Of a stretch of DNA of 39,811 nt, positions 31,268 through 39,748 are shown in pieces. Source of the DNA: an uncultured Clostridia bacterium. GTDB lineage: Bacteria; Bacillota; Clostridia; Christensenellales; Borkfalkiaceae. The stretch lies in NCBI GenBank assembly GCA_947587085.1, contig CANPXX010000009.1, positions 1 through 39,811 of the forward strand. Reading direction: 5' to 3'. The position numbers were made by a program, and so were the translations under genes. The notes below the pieces were generated by a model. It saw nothing but the letters and a program-made list of their open reading frames with translations. It was not told the origin of the DNA and made no database searches. Position 1 is the first letter of the stretch; every line of letters starts with the position of its first letter.

Positions 31268-34200
31268 TTATTCGGTGCGGAGCGCAATGACGGGATCCTT
31301 CTTCGCCGCCGCCTGCGCGGGGATGAGCCCCGAGATGAGGGTGAGCGCCACCGAGACGCACACCATGATGAACGCCGAGAGCGGCGGGAGCGCCGCGATG
31401 CCGGAGATTCCCGTGAGCGAGAAGATGATGAGGTTCACGACAATGGAGAGCAGATAGGTGACCCCGACGCCGATGAGCCCCGCCGCGAGACCGATGATGA
31501 AGGTCTCCGCGTTGAAGAGGTTTCGGATGTCGTGCTTGCGCGCGCCGAGCGAGCGCAGGACGCCGATCTCCTTCACGCGTTCGACGACGGACACATAGGT
31601 GATGATGCCGATCATGACCGAACTCACGACGAGCGAGATGGAGGTGAACGCCACGAGCACGATGGTGATGACGTTGAGCATCGTCTGCATCATGCCCATG
31701 AGCAGTCCCACGCGGTCGGTGTAGGTGATCTTATCCGTCTCCTCTCTCCCCTCCATCGTGTTCCATGCGTCGAGATAGCTCAGAACGTTCTCCTTCGCGT
31801 CGAAGTCGGCGGGATAGATAAACACATCGTTTGGCGCGTCGTTGCCGCCCAAAAGGCGCACGATCGTATCGGGCAGATAGGAGACGAAGAGGGTGCCCGC
31901 GAGCTTGAACCCGAGCGCGGATTCCACCCTGTCCGCGACGAGCGGTCCGCCGAGCGCCGTGGCGAGCTCCGCCTCCGTAAAGGTGGCGCTGAGGTCGCCG
32001 ATCTCCTCCATCATTTCGGCGACGATCGCCGCGCCGTTCGCACCGAGCTGAGGCGCGATGAACGACCCGTACGCCGCAAAGAACGCCAGCGCCCCCTCGC
32101 GGGAGATCTCATCCCCCGTGAGCGGGAAGGGAAGCCCCATCCCCGTGAACGCCGCGCCCGTCTGCTGTAAAAAGCCCGTGCCGTACGCGGAGGAGAGCCC
32201 GAGACGGACGGAGCCGAGGTCGAGCCCCGTGTACTGCGCATTCAGATGGGTGGAGGGAGAACGGTACATGGAGATCTCCTCGGGGTCGAGCTGCATGAGC
32301 GTGAGGAGGGATTCGGGCACCCTCGCCTCCTCGCTCTGCACCCACTTCGCGATGGCGCTCTCCTTGTTCACGGAGATATACTTTCGCAGCGCCGCCTCGG
32401 TGATGTTGAGCCCGTCCGTGAGACAGCCGTACGTCCGCCCCTCTTTGAGCCGAACGACGGCGGAGATGCGGATGGGGATGCCGAGCTCCTTGCCGCTCTC
32501 CGCGGTATTCAGCGCGTCGCGCGAGCCGCTGTACGAGAAGGACTGGTCGGTGAGCTCTCCCGTCTTCTTCTGCGAATAGACGGAATCGTTATAGTAGAGC
32601 ACATATTGCTTGGCGAGCACGTCCTCGAAGGGGATGAACTCGTGCTGCGCCGTCCCGTTCTCCTCCTTCCCCATGTTGAAGAGGTCCATGAACTTCTTCT
32701 CGGGCAGGAAGCCGAGCTGGGCGAGGGTGAGGTCGGTCGCGTCCCGATCGGACCCGACCACGAGCACCGCCTCGTTCTCGTTCTCGGGGAAGTGCATCGT
32801 CTCGGGGTCGAGCAGGTCGTACTGCGAACGCACGAACTCGGAATATTCTTCGGACGAGGGATCCTCCGTCCCCGGCATCACGCCGAGGATGTTGCCGAAG
32901 AAATCGGCGAACCGCACGAGCGCCGAATACTCGGGCGCGAGCGAGACGAGCTCGTCGGTATAGAACGATTTGAGCTCGGAGAGCGAGAGATTGCGCGTCT
33001 CGACGGGAGTCGTCTCCCCCGTCTCGCGGTTGAGCACGCCGCCCACCTCCACCGCGGTGAAGAAATTATCCACGAAGGAGACGCCATAGCCGTATTGGAT
33101 GGCGGAGATCCAGTCGGGATGCTCCTCTTTGCCCGCTTCGAGGTAGTCGATGTAGGACTCCGAGATGTTGTTGGTGACGGCGATCCCCTGCGCCAGATGG
33201 GTGAGGAAGGAATTGACGTACACCCTGTCGCCGATCTCTTGAAGGTCGGGCATGTCGGAGGAGGAAGTCACGTTGGACATGACGGCGTTGAGGTCGAAGG
33301 TGGTCTCCGAGATCTCGACGGGATAGTACGAGAGCATATCCTCCTCGGTGCGGCGGATATAGTTGTTGAACCCCGAGGAGAGGGCGAGCACGAGGCAGAC
33401 CGAAATGATGCCGATGCTCCCCGCGACGGAGGTGATGATCGTGCGCCCCTTCTTGGTGAAGAGGTTCTTCGCCGAGAGCGCGAGGGAGGTGAGAAAGCTC
33501 ATCTTCGCGCGCGGCTTCTTCGCCCGCTTCTTTCCGCCTTCGGGCGCGGGGACGGCGGGCTGAGAAGAGGCGGCGGGAGCGGGCGCTTCGGTTTCGTCCT
33601 CCCCGCCCGAATAGGGATCGCTGTCGTCCTCCACCGTGCCGTCTTTGAGGCGGACGATGCGCGTGGCGTACGCCTGTGCAAGTTCGGGGTTGTGCGTGAC
33701 CATGATGACGAGCCGCTCGCCCGAGATCTCCTTGATGAGCTCCATCACCTCCACGCTCGTCTTGCTGTCGAGGGCGCCCGTGGGCTCGTCGGCGAGCAGG
33801 ATGTCGGGATTGTTGACGAGAGCGCGGGCGATCGCGACGCGCTGCATCTGCCCGCCCGAGAGCTGGTTGGGGAGCTTGTTGAGCTCGTTCGCGAGCCCAA
33901 CCCGCTCGAGCGCCCTGCGGGCGCGCTCGCGGCGCTCCTCCTTCCCCACGCCCGCGATGGTGAGGGTGAGCTCCACGTTGGAGAGCACCGTTTGGTGCGG
34001 GATGAGGTTATACGTCTGGAAGATAAAGCCGATGCGGTGGTTGCGGTAGACGTCCCAATCGCGGTCCTTGAAGTCCTTGGTGGACTTCCCCTGAATGACG
34101 AGGTCGCCCGTCGTATAGTGGTCGAGCCCGCCGATGATGTTGAGCAGGGTGGTCTTTCCGCAGCCGCTCGCCCCGAGGATGCAGACGAATTCGTTCTTGC

Positions 34201-34285
34201 GGAATTCGAGGCTCACCCCCTTCAAGGCATGGACGACCCCCGCCGCGATCTTATAGTCCTTTGTGATTCCTGTCAATTTCAACAT
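31268..34285 (-). CDS. Fused ABC transporter: MacB-type ATPase plus FtsX-type permease
   Basis: 1005 aa. The LolD/MacB-like ATPase is N-terminal (1-230): Walker [10 protein letters not shown] at 38-46, LSGGQMQR, Walker [16 protein letters not shown] Pro/Ala linker follows ([17 protein letters not shown]), then a basic patch and a membrane segment near 290. About 530 residues are extracytoplasmic (310-840). Three membrane segments form the FtsX domain, with [20 protein letters not shown] after the second. The architecture is a half-transporter for a mechanotransduction-type exporter (lipids, peptides or antibiotics); the substrate is inferred only. Nineteen nt downstream of the MarR gene; likely regulated by it. 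Confidence 0.9.
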   Translation of the reverse strand: MLKLTGITKDYKIAAGVVHALKGVSLEFRKNEFVCILGASGCGKTTLLNIIGGLDHYTTGDLVIQGKSTKDFKDRDWDVYRNHRIGFIFQTYNLIPHQTVLSNVELTLTIAGVGKEERRERARRALERVGLANELNKLPNQLSGGQMQRVAIARALVNNPDILLADEPTGALDSKTSVEVMELIKEISGERLVIMVTHNPELAQAYATRIVRLKDGTVEDDSDPYSGGEDETEAPAPAASSQPAVPAPEGGKKRAKKPRAKMSFLTSLALSAKNLFTKKGRTIITSVAGSIGIISVCLVLALSSGFNNYIRRTEEDMLSYYPVEISETTFDLNAVMSNVTSSSDMPDLQEIGDRVYVNSFLTHLAQGIAVTNNISESYIDYLEAGKEEHPDWISAIQYGYGVSFVDNFFTAVEVGGVLNRETGETTPVETRNLSLSELKSFYTDELVSLAPEYSALVRFADFFGNILGVMPGTEDPSSEEYSEFVRSQYDLLDPETMHFPENENEAVLVVGSDRDATDLTLAQLGFLPEKKFMDLFNMGKEENGTAQHEFIPFEDVLAKQYVLYYNDSVYSQKKTGELTDQSFSYSGSRDALNTAESGKELGIPIRISAVVRLKEGRTYGCLTDGLNITEAALRKYISVNKESAIAKWVQSEEARVPESLLTLMQLDPEEISMYRSPSTHLNAQYTGLDLGSVRLGLSSAYGTGFLQQTGAAFTGMGLPFPLTGDEISREGALAFFAAYGSFIAPQLGANGAAIVAEMMEEIGDLSATFTEAELATALGGPLVADRVESALGFKLAGTLFVSYLPDTIVRLLGGNDAPNDVFIYPADFDAKENVLSYLDAWNTMEGREETDKITYTDRVGLLMGMMQTMLNVITIVLVAFTSISLVVSSVMIGIITYVSVVERVKEIGVLRSLGARKHDIRNLFNAETFIIGLAAGLIGVGVTYLLSIVVNLIIFSLTGISGIAALPPLSAFIMVCVSVALTLISGLIPAQAAAKKDPVIALRTE

Positions 34286-34304
34286 ATCTGTCCTGTCACT
34301 CTCC

Positions 34305-34757
34305 TTAACCTTTGACGACTTCCCGTTTGACGGTCGAGAACACGGAGATGAACTCCCCGTATAATTTCAGAAGGGAGTTGAGCTTGCGCTCCCCGAGCCG
34401 TGCGGCGACCTCGTCCATGATCGCATTCGCCTGTCTGCACTGCTCCTCGAAGGCGCCGAGGGCGTGCTCGGAGAGGCGGATATAGGCGATCTTGCGGTCC
34501 GTGGGGGACGGCGTGCGCTTGACGATGTCCCTCTCTTCCAGCTTTGTGACGAGCTGGGAGACCGCCGAACGCGTCACGCCCAACCTCCTCGCGAGCTCGG
34601 AGGAGATGATCTCGCGCCCCTTCTCGCTCTCCATGATGACCTCCCTCAGCAGACGGAACTCCGTCCGCGAGAGTTTGGAGGCGCCCGAAAAGAGGTCGAG
34701 CCCCTCTATCTCTTTGATAATCTGAAACAACCGCACAAGATGTTCGCTGATTTCCAT
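34305..34757 (-). CDS. MarR family transcriptional regulator
   Basis: 150 aa winged-helix dimeric repressor. The recognition helix region is SSELARRLGVTRSAVSQLVTKLEERDIVKR, with a wing carrying the conserved DRK (SPTDRKIAYIRLS). The ligand is unknown. It is first in the transcript with the ABC exporter, a typical drug- or lipid-sensing arrangement. ATG 34757 follows GGGAGG. A palindrome overlapping its own -35 box suggests autoregulation. Confidence 0.92.
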   Translation of the reverse strand: MEISEHLVRLFQIIKEIEGLDLFSGASKLSRTEFRLLREVIMESEKGREIISSELARRLGVTRSAVSQLVTKLEERDIVKRTPSPTDRKIAYIRLSEHALGAFEEQCRQANAIMDEVAARLGERKLNSLLKLYGEFISVFSTVKREVVKG

Positions 34758-34792
34758 ATCCGTCCTCCCTGACGTTTTTCCAAACACGCATT

Positions 34793-34821
34793 ATTATATT
34801 TTCCCATTGCTAACTTGTCAA
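34793..34821 (-). promoter_or_regulatory. Consensus sigma-A promoter of marR-ABC operon
   Basis: Perfect -35 TTGACA (34816-34821), 17-bp spacer, perfect -10 TATAAT (34793-34798). The strongest promoter in the window by sequence; strong unless repressed. Confidence 0.9.
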
Positions 34822-34824
34822 CAA
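34807..34824. promoter_or_regulatory. Candidate MarR operator overlapping the -35 box
   Basis: An 18-bp imperfect palindrome (TTG-T-AC--GT-A-CAA, 12 of 18 positions symmetric) overlaps the -35 box and spacer of the marR promoter. Size and position fit a MarR dimer site that would block RNA polymerase. Confidence 0.5.
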
Positions 34825-34841
34825 AATGCACGGCTTTCTAA

Positions 34842-34860
34842 ACAAAATTCACAATTTTGT
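34842..34860. promoter_or_regulatory. Perfect AT-rich inverted repeat after the methyltransferase gene
   Basis: ACAAAATT and AATTTTGT (8-bp arms, 3-nt spacer), overlapping the first base of the stop codon at 34860 and 21 bp upstream of the marR -35 box. Could be a second regulator site or a weak terminator-like hairpin. Confidence 0.4.
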
Positions 34861-35978
34861 CACCGTCCCCTCTCCCGCGCGGGGAAATAGGAATACAGCG
34901 TGCATCTGAGATTCGCATTGTAGAGCACCCGCCGCCTGTCGGGACGCCCGAAGGCGCGCTCCGCGTCGGGGCAGGCGGTGATGAAGGAGCAGTTCCAATC
35001 CTGCAAACGGCGGTAGGCGCGGGAGAAATCGCGGTAGAGCGGGAACAGGTCCCCGCGCCCCATGCGCTCACCGTAGGGCGGGTTGGAGACGAGCACGCCG
35101 CCGCGCTCCGCCGCCGCAAAGTCCTTCACGTCCGCGCACGAAAAGCGGATATCCTTCTCCACGCCCGCAAAGGCGGCATGCCGCTTGGCGATCGCGACCG
35201 CCGCGGGCGAGAGGTCGGAGGCGTAGATGGGTGCGATCTCGCCGCGGTATTCCTCCTCGCGCGCCTCCTCCCGCGCCCTGCCGAGCACGTCGCCCACGCA
35301 CCTCCACCGCGTGAAGTCGAACTGCCGTTTCCCGCCGGGCGCGATGTTGCGGGCAAAGAGAGCCGCCTCGACGGCGAGCGTCCCGCTCCCGCAGAAGGGA
35401 TCGGCAAACGCACGGTCGGGGCGGTAATAGCTGTCAAAGACGATCGCGGCGGCGGTCGTCTCGCGGAGGGGCGCCTCATAGGCGAGCACCCGATAGCCGC
35501 GGCGGTGCAGACCGTCGCCCGAGCAATCGAGGGTGAGGGTGGCGACGTCCCGATAGAGCGAGACGCCCACCACGGCGCGCTCGCCGCTCTCGTCGAACCG
35601 TGCGGCGCCCGTGCGCTCCGCGAGGCGGGAGAGAATCGCCTTCTTCACCACCCCGCCCGTCGCCTTTATCGCCATGAGCGCGCTCTCCGCGCACTTGCCG
35701 TCCATGCGGATGGCGGCGTGCGGCGTGAGAAATTCCTCCCACGGGAGGGCGCGCGCCCCCTCGAAGAGCTCCTCGAAGGTGCGGGCGGGGAACTCCCCCA
35801 CCCCGACGAGGACGCGCTCCCCCGTGCGGAGGCGTACGTTGAGACGGGCGACGTCGGACCAGTCGCCCTCGAGAAGCGCCCTGCCGCGGAGACAGGGCGC
35901 CGAAGGATATCCGAGGCGGGAGAGCTCGCGTTTGAGCGTGGACTCCAGCCCGTATGCGACGGGAATGAGAAGGCGCAT
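34860..35978 (-). CDS. THUMP-domain RNA methyltransferase (RlmL/YpsC-like)
   Basis: 372 aa, S-adenosylmethionine-dependent N2-guanine or similar 23S rRNA methyltransferase of the UPF0020 group. THUMP domain at residues 40-155 (after MRLLIPVAYGLESTLKREL). The Rossmann domain shows FADPFCGSGTLAVEAAL (motif I region), IYASDLSPAAV, and the NPPYGER signature that holds the target base. Homologues methylate G2445-type sites; the exact site is inferred. Its start is adjacent to the stop of the CNNM gene. Confidence 0.85.
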   Translation of the reverse strand: MRLLIPVAYGLESTLKRELSRLGYPSAPCLRGRALLEGDWSDVARLNVRLRTGERVLVGVGEFPARTFEELFEGARALPWEEFLTPHAAIRMDGKCAESALMAIKATGGVVKKAILSRLAERTGAARFDESGERAVVGVSLYRDVATLTLDCSGDGLHRRGYRVLAYEAPLRETTAAAIVFDSYYRPDRAFADPFCGSGTLAVEAALFARNIAPGGKRQFDFTRWRCVGDVLGRAREEAREEEYRGEIAPIYASDLSPAAVAIAKRHAAFAGVEKDIRFSCADVKDFAAAERGGVLVSNPPYGERMGRGDLFPLYRDFSRAYRRLQDWNCSFITACPDAERAFGRPDRRRVLYNANLRCTLYSYFPARERGR

Positions 35979-37043
35979 CTATTCCTCCGTCTCGTCCACG
36001 GACTCGGGCTGTTCGGGTTCGGGGATGAAGGGGTGCAGGGGGGAGGTGACGGGCGTCATGTCGTACTTGTCGTCGATGTCGCCGCCCAAGATCTCCTCGA
36101 TCATGTCCTCCCGCGTGATGAGCCCGAGGGCGTTCCCCTCCGAGCCCACGATCGCCATGTGTTCGCGCATGGACTGCATGCGCTTCATGAGCACGGACAC
36201 CTTCTCGTCCGTCGTCGTGTACGACACGGGGCGGATGATGTTGGCGAAATCCCGTCTGCCCGCGAGGAGATTCTCATAGAAATCGGCGCGGTACAACACC
36301 CCGATGATGTTCTGCTTGGTCCCCTTGTAGACGGGGATGCGCGAGAAGTTCGTCTCGCGGAAGATTTTGTACACGAGGCGGGAATTGTCGCGCACCTCCG
36401 CGAGGATGACGCGGTCGAGCGGGATCATGCACGAGCCGACGTGCAGATCGTCGTAGCGGAGGGAGCGGGTGATGAGGTCGTGCTCCGTTTCGTTGAGCAC
36501 CCCCTCCTCCTTGACGTCGGAGACGATCATCTTGAATTCTTCCTCGGTGATCTTCTTTTTCTTCTTGTTGAAGCCGAACACGAGGAACACGAGCCGCTTC
36601 CACCCCGCGAACACGAAATTGAGGGGAAGGAAGAGATAGGTGCAGACGAGGAGCGGATACGCCATGGCGCAGGCAAAGCGCTCGGGCGCCTCCTTGGCGA
36701 GCGTCTTGGGCGTGATCTCGCCAAAGATGAGGATGGCGACGGTGAGAAGAATGGTCGAGAGAGTGGGACCGAGGTCCTCCCCCGCGAGCCGCGTAAAGAT
36801 GATGGTGGAGATGGTCGCCGCCACGATATTGACGATGTTGTTCCCGATGAGGAGGGTCGTGAGGACTTTGTTGTAGTCCTCGCTCATGCGGAGCACGACG
36901 CGCGCCGAGCGCTTCTTCGCCGCATACCGCCTCATGCGGACGGTGCTGAAGCTCGTGTATGCGGTCTCCGTTGCCGAGAAGCAACCGGAGAGGAACACGA
37001 GTACGATGAGGGCAATCAACAGACCTATGTCCGTACTGTCCAT
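35979..37043 (-). CDS. CNNM/CorB family membrane protein with CBS pair
   Basis: 354 aa. DUF21 transmembrane domain (1-150) with three to four segments, including LLIGNNIVNIVAAT and the FGEITPKTLAKE motif, then a CBS pair (about 205-330, with PVYKGTKQNIIGVLY and MAIVGSEGNALGLITREDMIEEILG). Members take part in Mg2+ transport or efflux. The C-terminal CorC/HlyC domain found in many homologues is absent; the protein ends in an acidic Pro/Glu tail. Start at 37043; GGAGG lies unusually far upstream (14 nt). Confidence 0.88.
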   Translation of the reverse strand: MDSTDIGLLIALIVLVFLSGCFSATETAYTSFSTVRMRRYAAKKRSARVVLRMSEDYNKVLTTLLIGNNIVNIVAATISTIIFTRLAGEDLGPTLSTILLTVAILIFGEITPKTLAKEAPERFACAMAYPLLVCTYLFLPLNFVFAGWKRLVFLVFGFNKKKKKITEEEFKMIVSDVKEEGVLNETEHDLITRSLRYDDLHVGSCMIPLDRVILAEVRDNSRLVYKIFRETNFSRIPVYKGTKQNIIGVLYRADFYENLLAGRRDFANIIRPVSYTTTDEKVSVLMKRMQSMREHMAIVGSEGNALGLITREDMIEEILGGDIDDKYDMTPVTSPLHPFIPEPEQPESVDETEE

Positions 37044-37101
37044 GTAAAAACAATTACCTCCGTTCGGCTTGTCGCCGTTTCTTCTTTTTATTTATCGCGG
37101 G

Positions 37102-37884
37102 TCACAGCCCGTCGGGGCGAAACATCATATGCAGCAGCCCCTCGAGCCCGTGATTCCAAACCGTAAAATCGTGCCCGAGCCCCGCGAGCGTCTCGGCACG
37201 GAAGCGCTTCACACGGTCGCCCGCGCACGCCTCGAACCCCTCCGTGAGCATGCGGAAGGTGGGATAGGAGATAAGATCGCGGTCGCCGCAGACGGTGTAG
37301 AATCCCTCGAGGGAATACCCGCTCCCGCGCACGGCGACCCCCGCGAGCGCGCCGCACACGGTGGTGGGCGCACACGAGAACCCGCCGATCCAGCCAAAGA
37401 GATCGAGGGAGCGGACGCCGAAATTGACCGCCTGCATCCCGCCCATCGAGAGCCCCGCGAGCGCGCGCAACTCCCGCCGCCGCGTGAGGGAAAACGCCCT
37501 CTCCGCGGCGGGGAGAAGGTCGCCGCGCAGCTCCTCCCGGAAGCGGTAGAAGCCGCGCACGTTGGGGAGGTCCCCGATGAAGGAGCCGCTCACCGCCGAA
37601 GCGGTGCGGTCGGCAAACTGCGGGCAGGTGCGCCCGTTGGGAAAGAGCGCGACGACGGGATGACCCTCCCGCGCCGCGTCATCCAAAATTTCTTTGCAAC
37701 GGCTCGGACCCGCAACGTCGGGATAGAGCCATTCGCGCTCGTCGCCGCCGATGCCGTGCAGGAGGACGAGGAGCGGATATTCCCCCGCGCCATAGCCGTC
37801 GGGGAGATAGACGAGCGCCCGCTTCTGCGGCGCGCCCTCGATCGAGCGGGCGCGGTAGCTCAGCTCCGCGATCTCACTCGGCAT
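37102..37884 (-). CDS. Alpha/beta hydrolase esterase, feruloyl-esterase-like
   Basis: 260 aa, cytoplasmic (no signal peptide), of the esterase D / feruloyl esterase type. The nucleophile elbow GLSMGG is near residue 145; an oxyanion HGIGG is near 43; the likely Asp is in CGDRDLI and His in GLGHDFTVW. It overlaps the upstream hypothetical gene by 11 bases. It could remove feruloyl or acetyl groups from short arabinan products of the GH43 protein about 12 kb away, but that link is inference; a general acyl-ester role is equally possible. Confidence 0.8.
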   Translation of the reverse strand: MPSEIAELSYRARSIEGAPQKRALVYLPDGYGAGEYPLLVLLHGIGGDEREWLYPDVAGPSRCKEILDDAAREGHPVVALFPNGRTCPQFADRTASAVSGSFIGDLPNVRGFYRFREELRGDLLPAAERAFSLTRRRELRALAGLSMGGMQAVNFGVRSLDLFGWIGGFSCAPTTVCGALAGVAVRGSGYSLEGFYTVCGDRDLISYPTFRMLTEGFEACAGDRVKRFRAETLAGLGHDFTVWNHGLEGLLHMMFRPDGL

Positions 37885-38488
37885 GACGTTTTCTCGAAAA
37901 CCGCATGAGCACGATCTTCTCCCCCGACACCTTTCCGCGCGATACGAGGTGCGGACGGGAAGGCGCGGGCGGCTCGGGCGCGCTCGCTTCGGCGGCGGGC
38001 TCGGGCGAGGGCTCTAAGGCGGGCGCGGGCGGTACGACCTCCGAGACTTCGGGTGCAGAGGTTACGACAGGTTCGACAGGAACGACAGGTTCGGCGGGAA
38101 CGACTGGCGCGGCGGGCACAGGCTCCTCCGCGGACGGCACAGGCACGGGCTTTTCCTTCGGCGGGGCGATCGGTCCCGCGGGACGGCGGAGGGGCGCGGG
38201 GCGGGCACGGAGCCGTTCCCGTGCCGTCTGCCGAGCGGCGCGGGTGAGCACATCCGTTCCCTCTCCCCATCCGTCCGTGGAGCGCGGCAGGGGCGGCTCG
38301 GGCAAAAATCCCTCCGCGGGAGGGAGCTCGGTCGCGGCATACATTTCATAGGCGGCGGCGCACGGAAATTCTCCGTCGCGGTAACAGAAGATACAGCGCG
38401 CGTACTTCCCGCACACGTCCTCCCGAAGCACCCGCTCCGCCTTCTTCTTCTCGTTGTCGAGGTATTTTTGCAACTGTTCGCGCGTCAT
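37874..38488 (-). CDS. Pro/Glu/Val-rich hypothetical protein
   Basis: 204 aa, not recognised. The first 50 residues are a helical, charged head with four cysteines (VCGKYARCIFCYRDGEFPC: a C-x6-C-x2-C-x7-C cluster that could bind metal). Residues about 110-175 are low-complexity Pro/Val/Glu/Ala (EPVPAAPVVPAEPVVPVEP). The C-terminus is basic with FSRKRHAE. It has no signal peptide or membrane segment. Own promoter; first gene of the run that includes the esterase. The polyproline content makes it an EF-P candidate client. Confidence 0.7.
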   Translation of the reverse strand: MTREQLQKYLDNEKKKAERVLREDVCGKYARCIFCYRDGEFPCAAAYEMYAATELPPAEGFLPEPPLPRSTDGWGEGTDVLTRAARQTARERLRARPAPLRRPAGPIAPPKEKPVPVPSAEEPVPAAPVVPAEPVVPVEPVVTSAPEVSEVVPPAPALEPSPEPAAEASAPEPPAPSRPHLVSRGKVSGEKIVLMRFSRKRHAE

Positions 38489-38506
38489 ATCCGCCTCCGT
38501 TCCTCT

Positions 38507-38535
38507 ATTATACGATATTTTTCGGAGATTTACAA
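38507..38535 (-). promoter_or_regulatory. Promoter of the Pro-rich protein-esterase run
   Basis: -35 TTGTAA (38530-38535), 17-bp spacer, consensus -10 TATAAT (38507-38512), 12-13 nt before the SD. Confidence 0.7.
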
Positions 38536-38556
38536 GATGTTACACGAATAATTTTA

Positions 38557-39420
38557 TCATTTTCCCGACTCTTGCAGATATTCCTTTGCCGAATACGCCG
38601 CGACGAGCCCTTCCCCCGCCGCCTTGATGTACTGATAGGGGCGCCCCGTGACGTCCCCCGCCGCAAAGAGTCCTTTGAGATTGGTGCGCATCGCGCGGTC
38701 CACCGCGACGTGCCCGTCCTCCACCGCCAGCCCGCCGACGAGCGCCTCGGGCGGCGCCGAATTTTTGAGGAGGAACACGCCGTCCGTCTCCAACGGACCC
38801 GCCTTCGTCACGACGCGCTCCACCCGTTCCCTTCCCTCGACCGCGACGGGGACGTCCGTCCGCACCGAGATGTTGCCGCCCGCAAGGGTGGGCGCGGGAT
38901 ACAGGCAGAAACAGACGACCTTAGAGGCGAACGAAGCGAGATACCGCGCCTCCTCCTCGTACTTAGGCGAGGAGAGCACGACGGCGATGCGCTTGCCTTT
39001 GTAGAGGGCGCCGTCGCACACGGCGCAGTAGCTTAATCCCCGTCCGAGAAATTCGCGCTCGCCGCGGAGCGAGCCCTTCGTCTCCACGCCCACCGCCAGA
39101 ATGACCGCCTTGGCGGAAAAGGTCGTCTCCCCCTGCGTCAGAAGATACCCTCCCTTCACGCCATAGACGCCGTCGATTCGCGCCTCGGTGAGGTCGATCC
39201 CCTCCTCCGCGCGCTGCGCTTCGAGGCGGGCAGCGAGCTCCGCCCCGCTCCCCGAAAAGGCGGGGAAGTTGCGCACCCGCTCGGCAAGACGCACCTTGTC
39301 GCCGAAGCCGCGTTCGCCCAGCCAAAGACAGTCCATGTTCAGATTGTGCGCCGCGAGCGCCGCGGCGTATCCCGCCACGCCCGCGCCCACGATTGCAAGT
39401 TCATACGTTTTCATATCCAT
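38557..39420 (-). CDS. Thioredoxin reductase-like flavoprotein
   Basis: 287 aa (or 285 if ATG 39414 is used). FAD-binding GAGVAGYAAA at the N-terminus, a redox CAVC pair in SYCAVCDGAL (residues near 140; thioredoxin reductases have CATC), and the FAD-binding GDVTGRPYQYIKAAGEG at the C-terminus. The NADPH-binding domain is present but the GxGxxA motif is atypical (RIAVVLSSPKYEEEA), so the electron donor is uncertain; ferredoxin-type reductases of this family also lack it. No SD is visible before either ATG. No thioredoxin gene is adjacent. Confidence 0.82.
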   Translation of the reverse strand: MDMKTYELAIVGAGVAGYAAALAAHNLNMDCLWLGERGFGDKVRLAERVRNFPAFSGSGAELAARLEAQRAEEGIDLTEARIDGVYGVKGGYLLTQGETTFSAKAVILAVGVETKGSLRGEREFLGRGLSYCAVCDGALYKGKRIAVVLSSPKYEEEARYLASFASKVVCFCLYPAPTLAGGNISVRTDVPVAVEGRERVERVVTKAGPLETDGVFLLKNSAPPEALVGGLAVEDGHVAVDRAMRTNLKGLFAAGDVTGRPYQYIKAAGEGLVAAYSAKEYLQESGK

Positions 39421-39474
39421 AGTTTGTTCGGTTTTCGGCGTTCCGTGCGCCGAGAGAGACCGCTCTTGTTCCGC

Positions 39475-39503
39475 ATTGTACCATATCTTCGGAAAAAATG
39501 CAA
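39475..39503 (-). promoter_or_regulatory. Promoter of the thioredoxin reductase-like gene
   Basis: -35 TTGCAT (39498-39503), 17-bp spacer, -10 TACAAT (39475-39480). Leader of about 49 nt with a CGGCG/CGCCG hairpin and no clear SD. Confidence 0.7.
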
Positions 39504-39564
39504 GGGCGCCCGCGGATGAACGGGGCACCTCCAAAAAATTTTCCTCAAAACGCGGCGAAAACGG

Positions 39565-39593
39565 TTGCAATTTTATCTTCTTTCGTGTAAAAT
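39565..39593 (+). promoter_or_regulatory. Promoter of tRNA-Ser(GGA)
   Basis: -35 TTGCAA (39565-39570), 17-bp spacer, -10 TAAAAT (39588-39593), 14 nt before the tRNA. Confidence 0.7.
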
Positions 39594-39606
39594 AGCAACT
39601 GTCTTT

Positions 39607-39697
39607 GCAGAGATGTCTGAGTGGCTTAAGGAGCACGATTGGAAATCGTGTGATGGTGGTGAATCATCCGGAGGTTCGAATCCTCTTCTCTGCGCCA
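39607..39697 (+). tRNA. tRNA-Ser (anticodon GGA), CCA encoded
   Basis: Acceptor GCAGAGA pairs with TCTCTGC; discriminator G and CCA at 39695-39697. The anticodon stem CACGA/TCGTG encloses TTGGAAA with GGA at 39641-39643. The long variable arm and GGTTCGAATCC T-loop fit serine. Confidence 0.95.
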
Positions 39698-39705
39698 ATG
39701 GTGAT

Positions 39706-39748
39706 AGCGTTTGAACACCGAAAATGTGTTCAAACGCTGTTTTCATTT
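39706..39748 (+). terminator. Terminator after tRNA-Ser(GGA)
   Basis: Perfect 13-bp stem (39706-39718 with 39726-39738), 7-nt loop, then GTTTTCATTT. Confidence 0.88.

Noticed and set aside
31139-31268. A missing minC in the gap before minD
   Set aside because: The space is too small for minC (about 200 codons); only the 25-codon micro-ORF is present.
32246-34315. Plus-strand open frame of about 690 codons opposite the ABC transporter
   Set aside because: Mirror of the transporter ATPase and permease codons; biased Glu/His/Arg composition and no start signal.
39573-39748. Minus-strand frame across tRNA-Ser(GGA)
   Set aside because: Same reason: antisense to the tRNA and its terminator hairpin.
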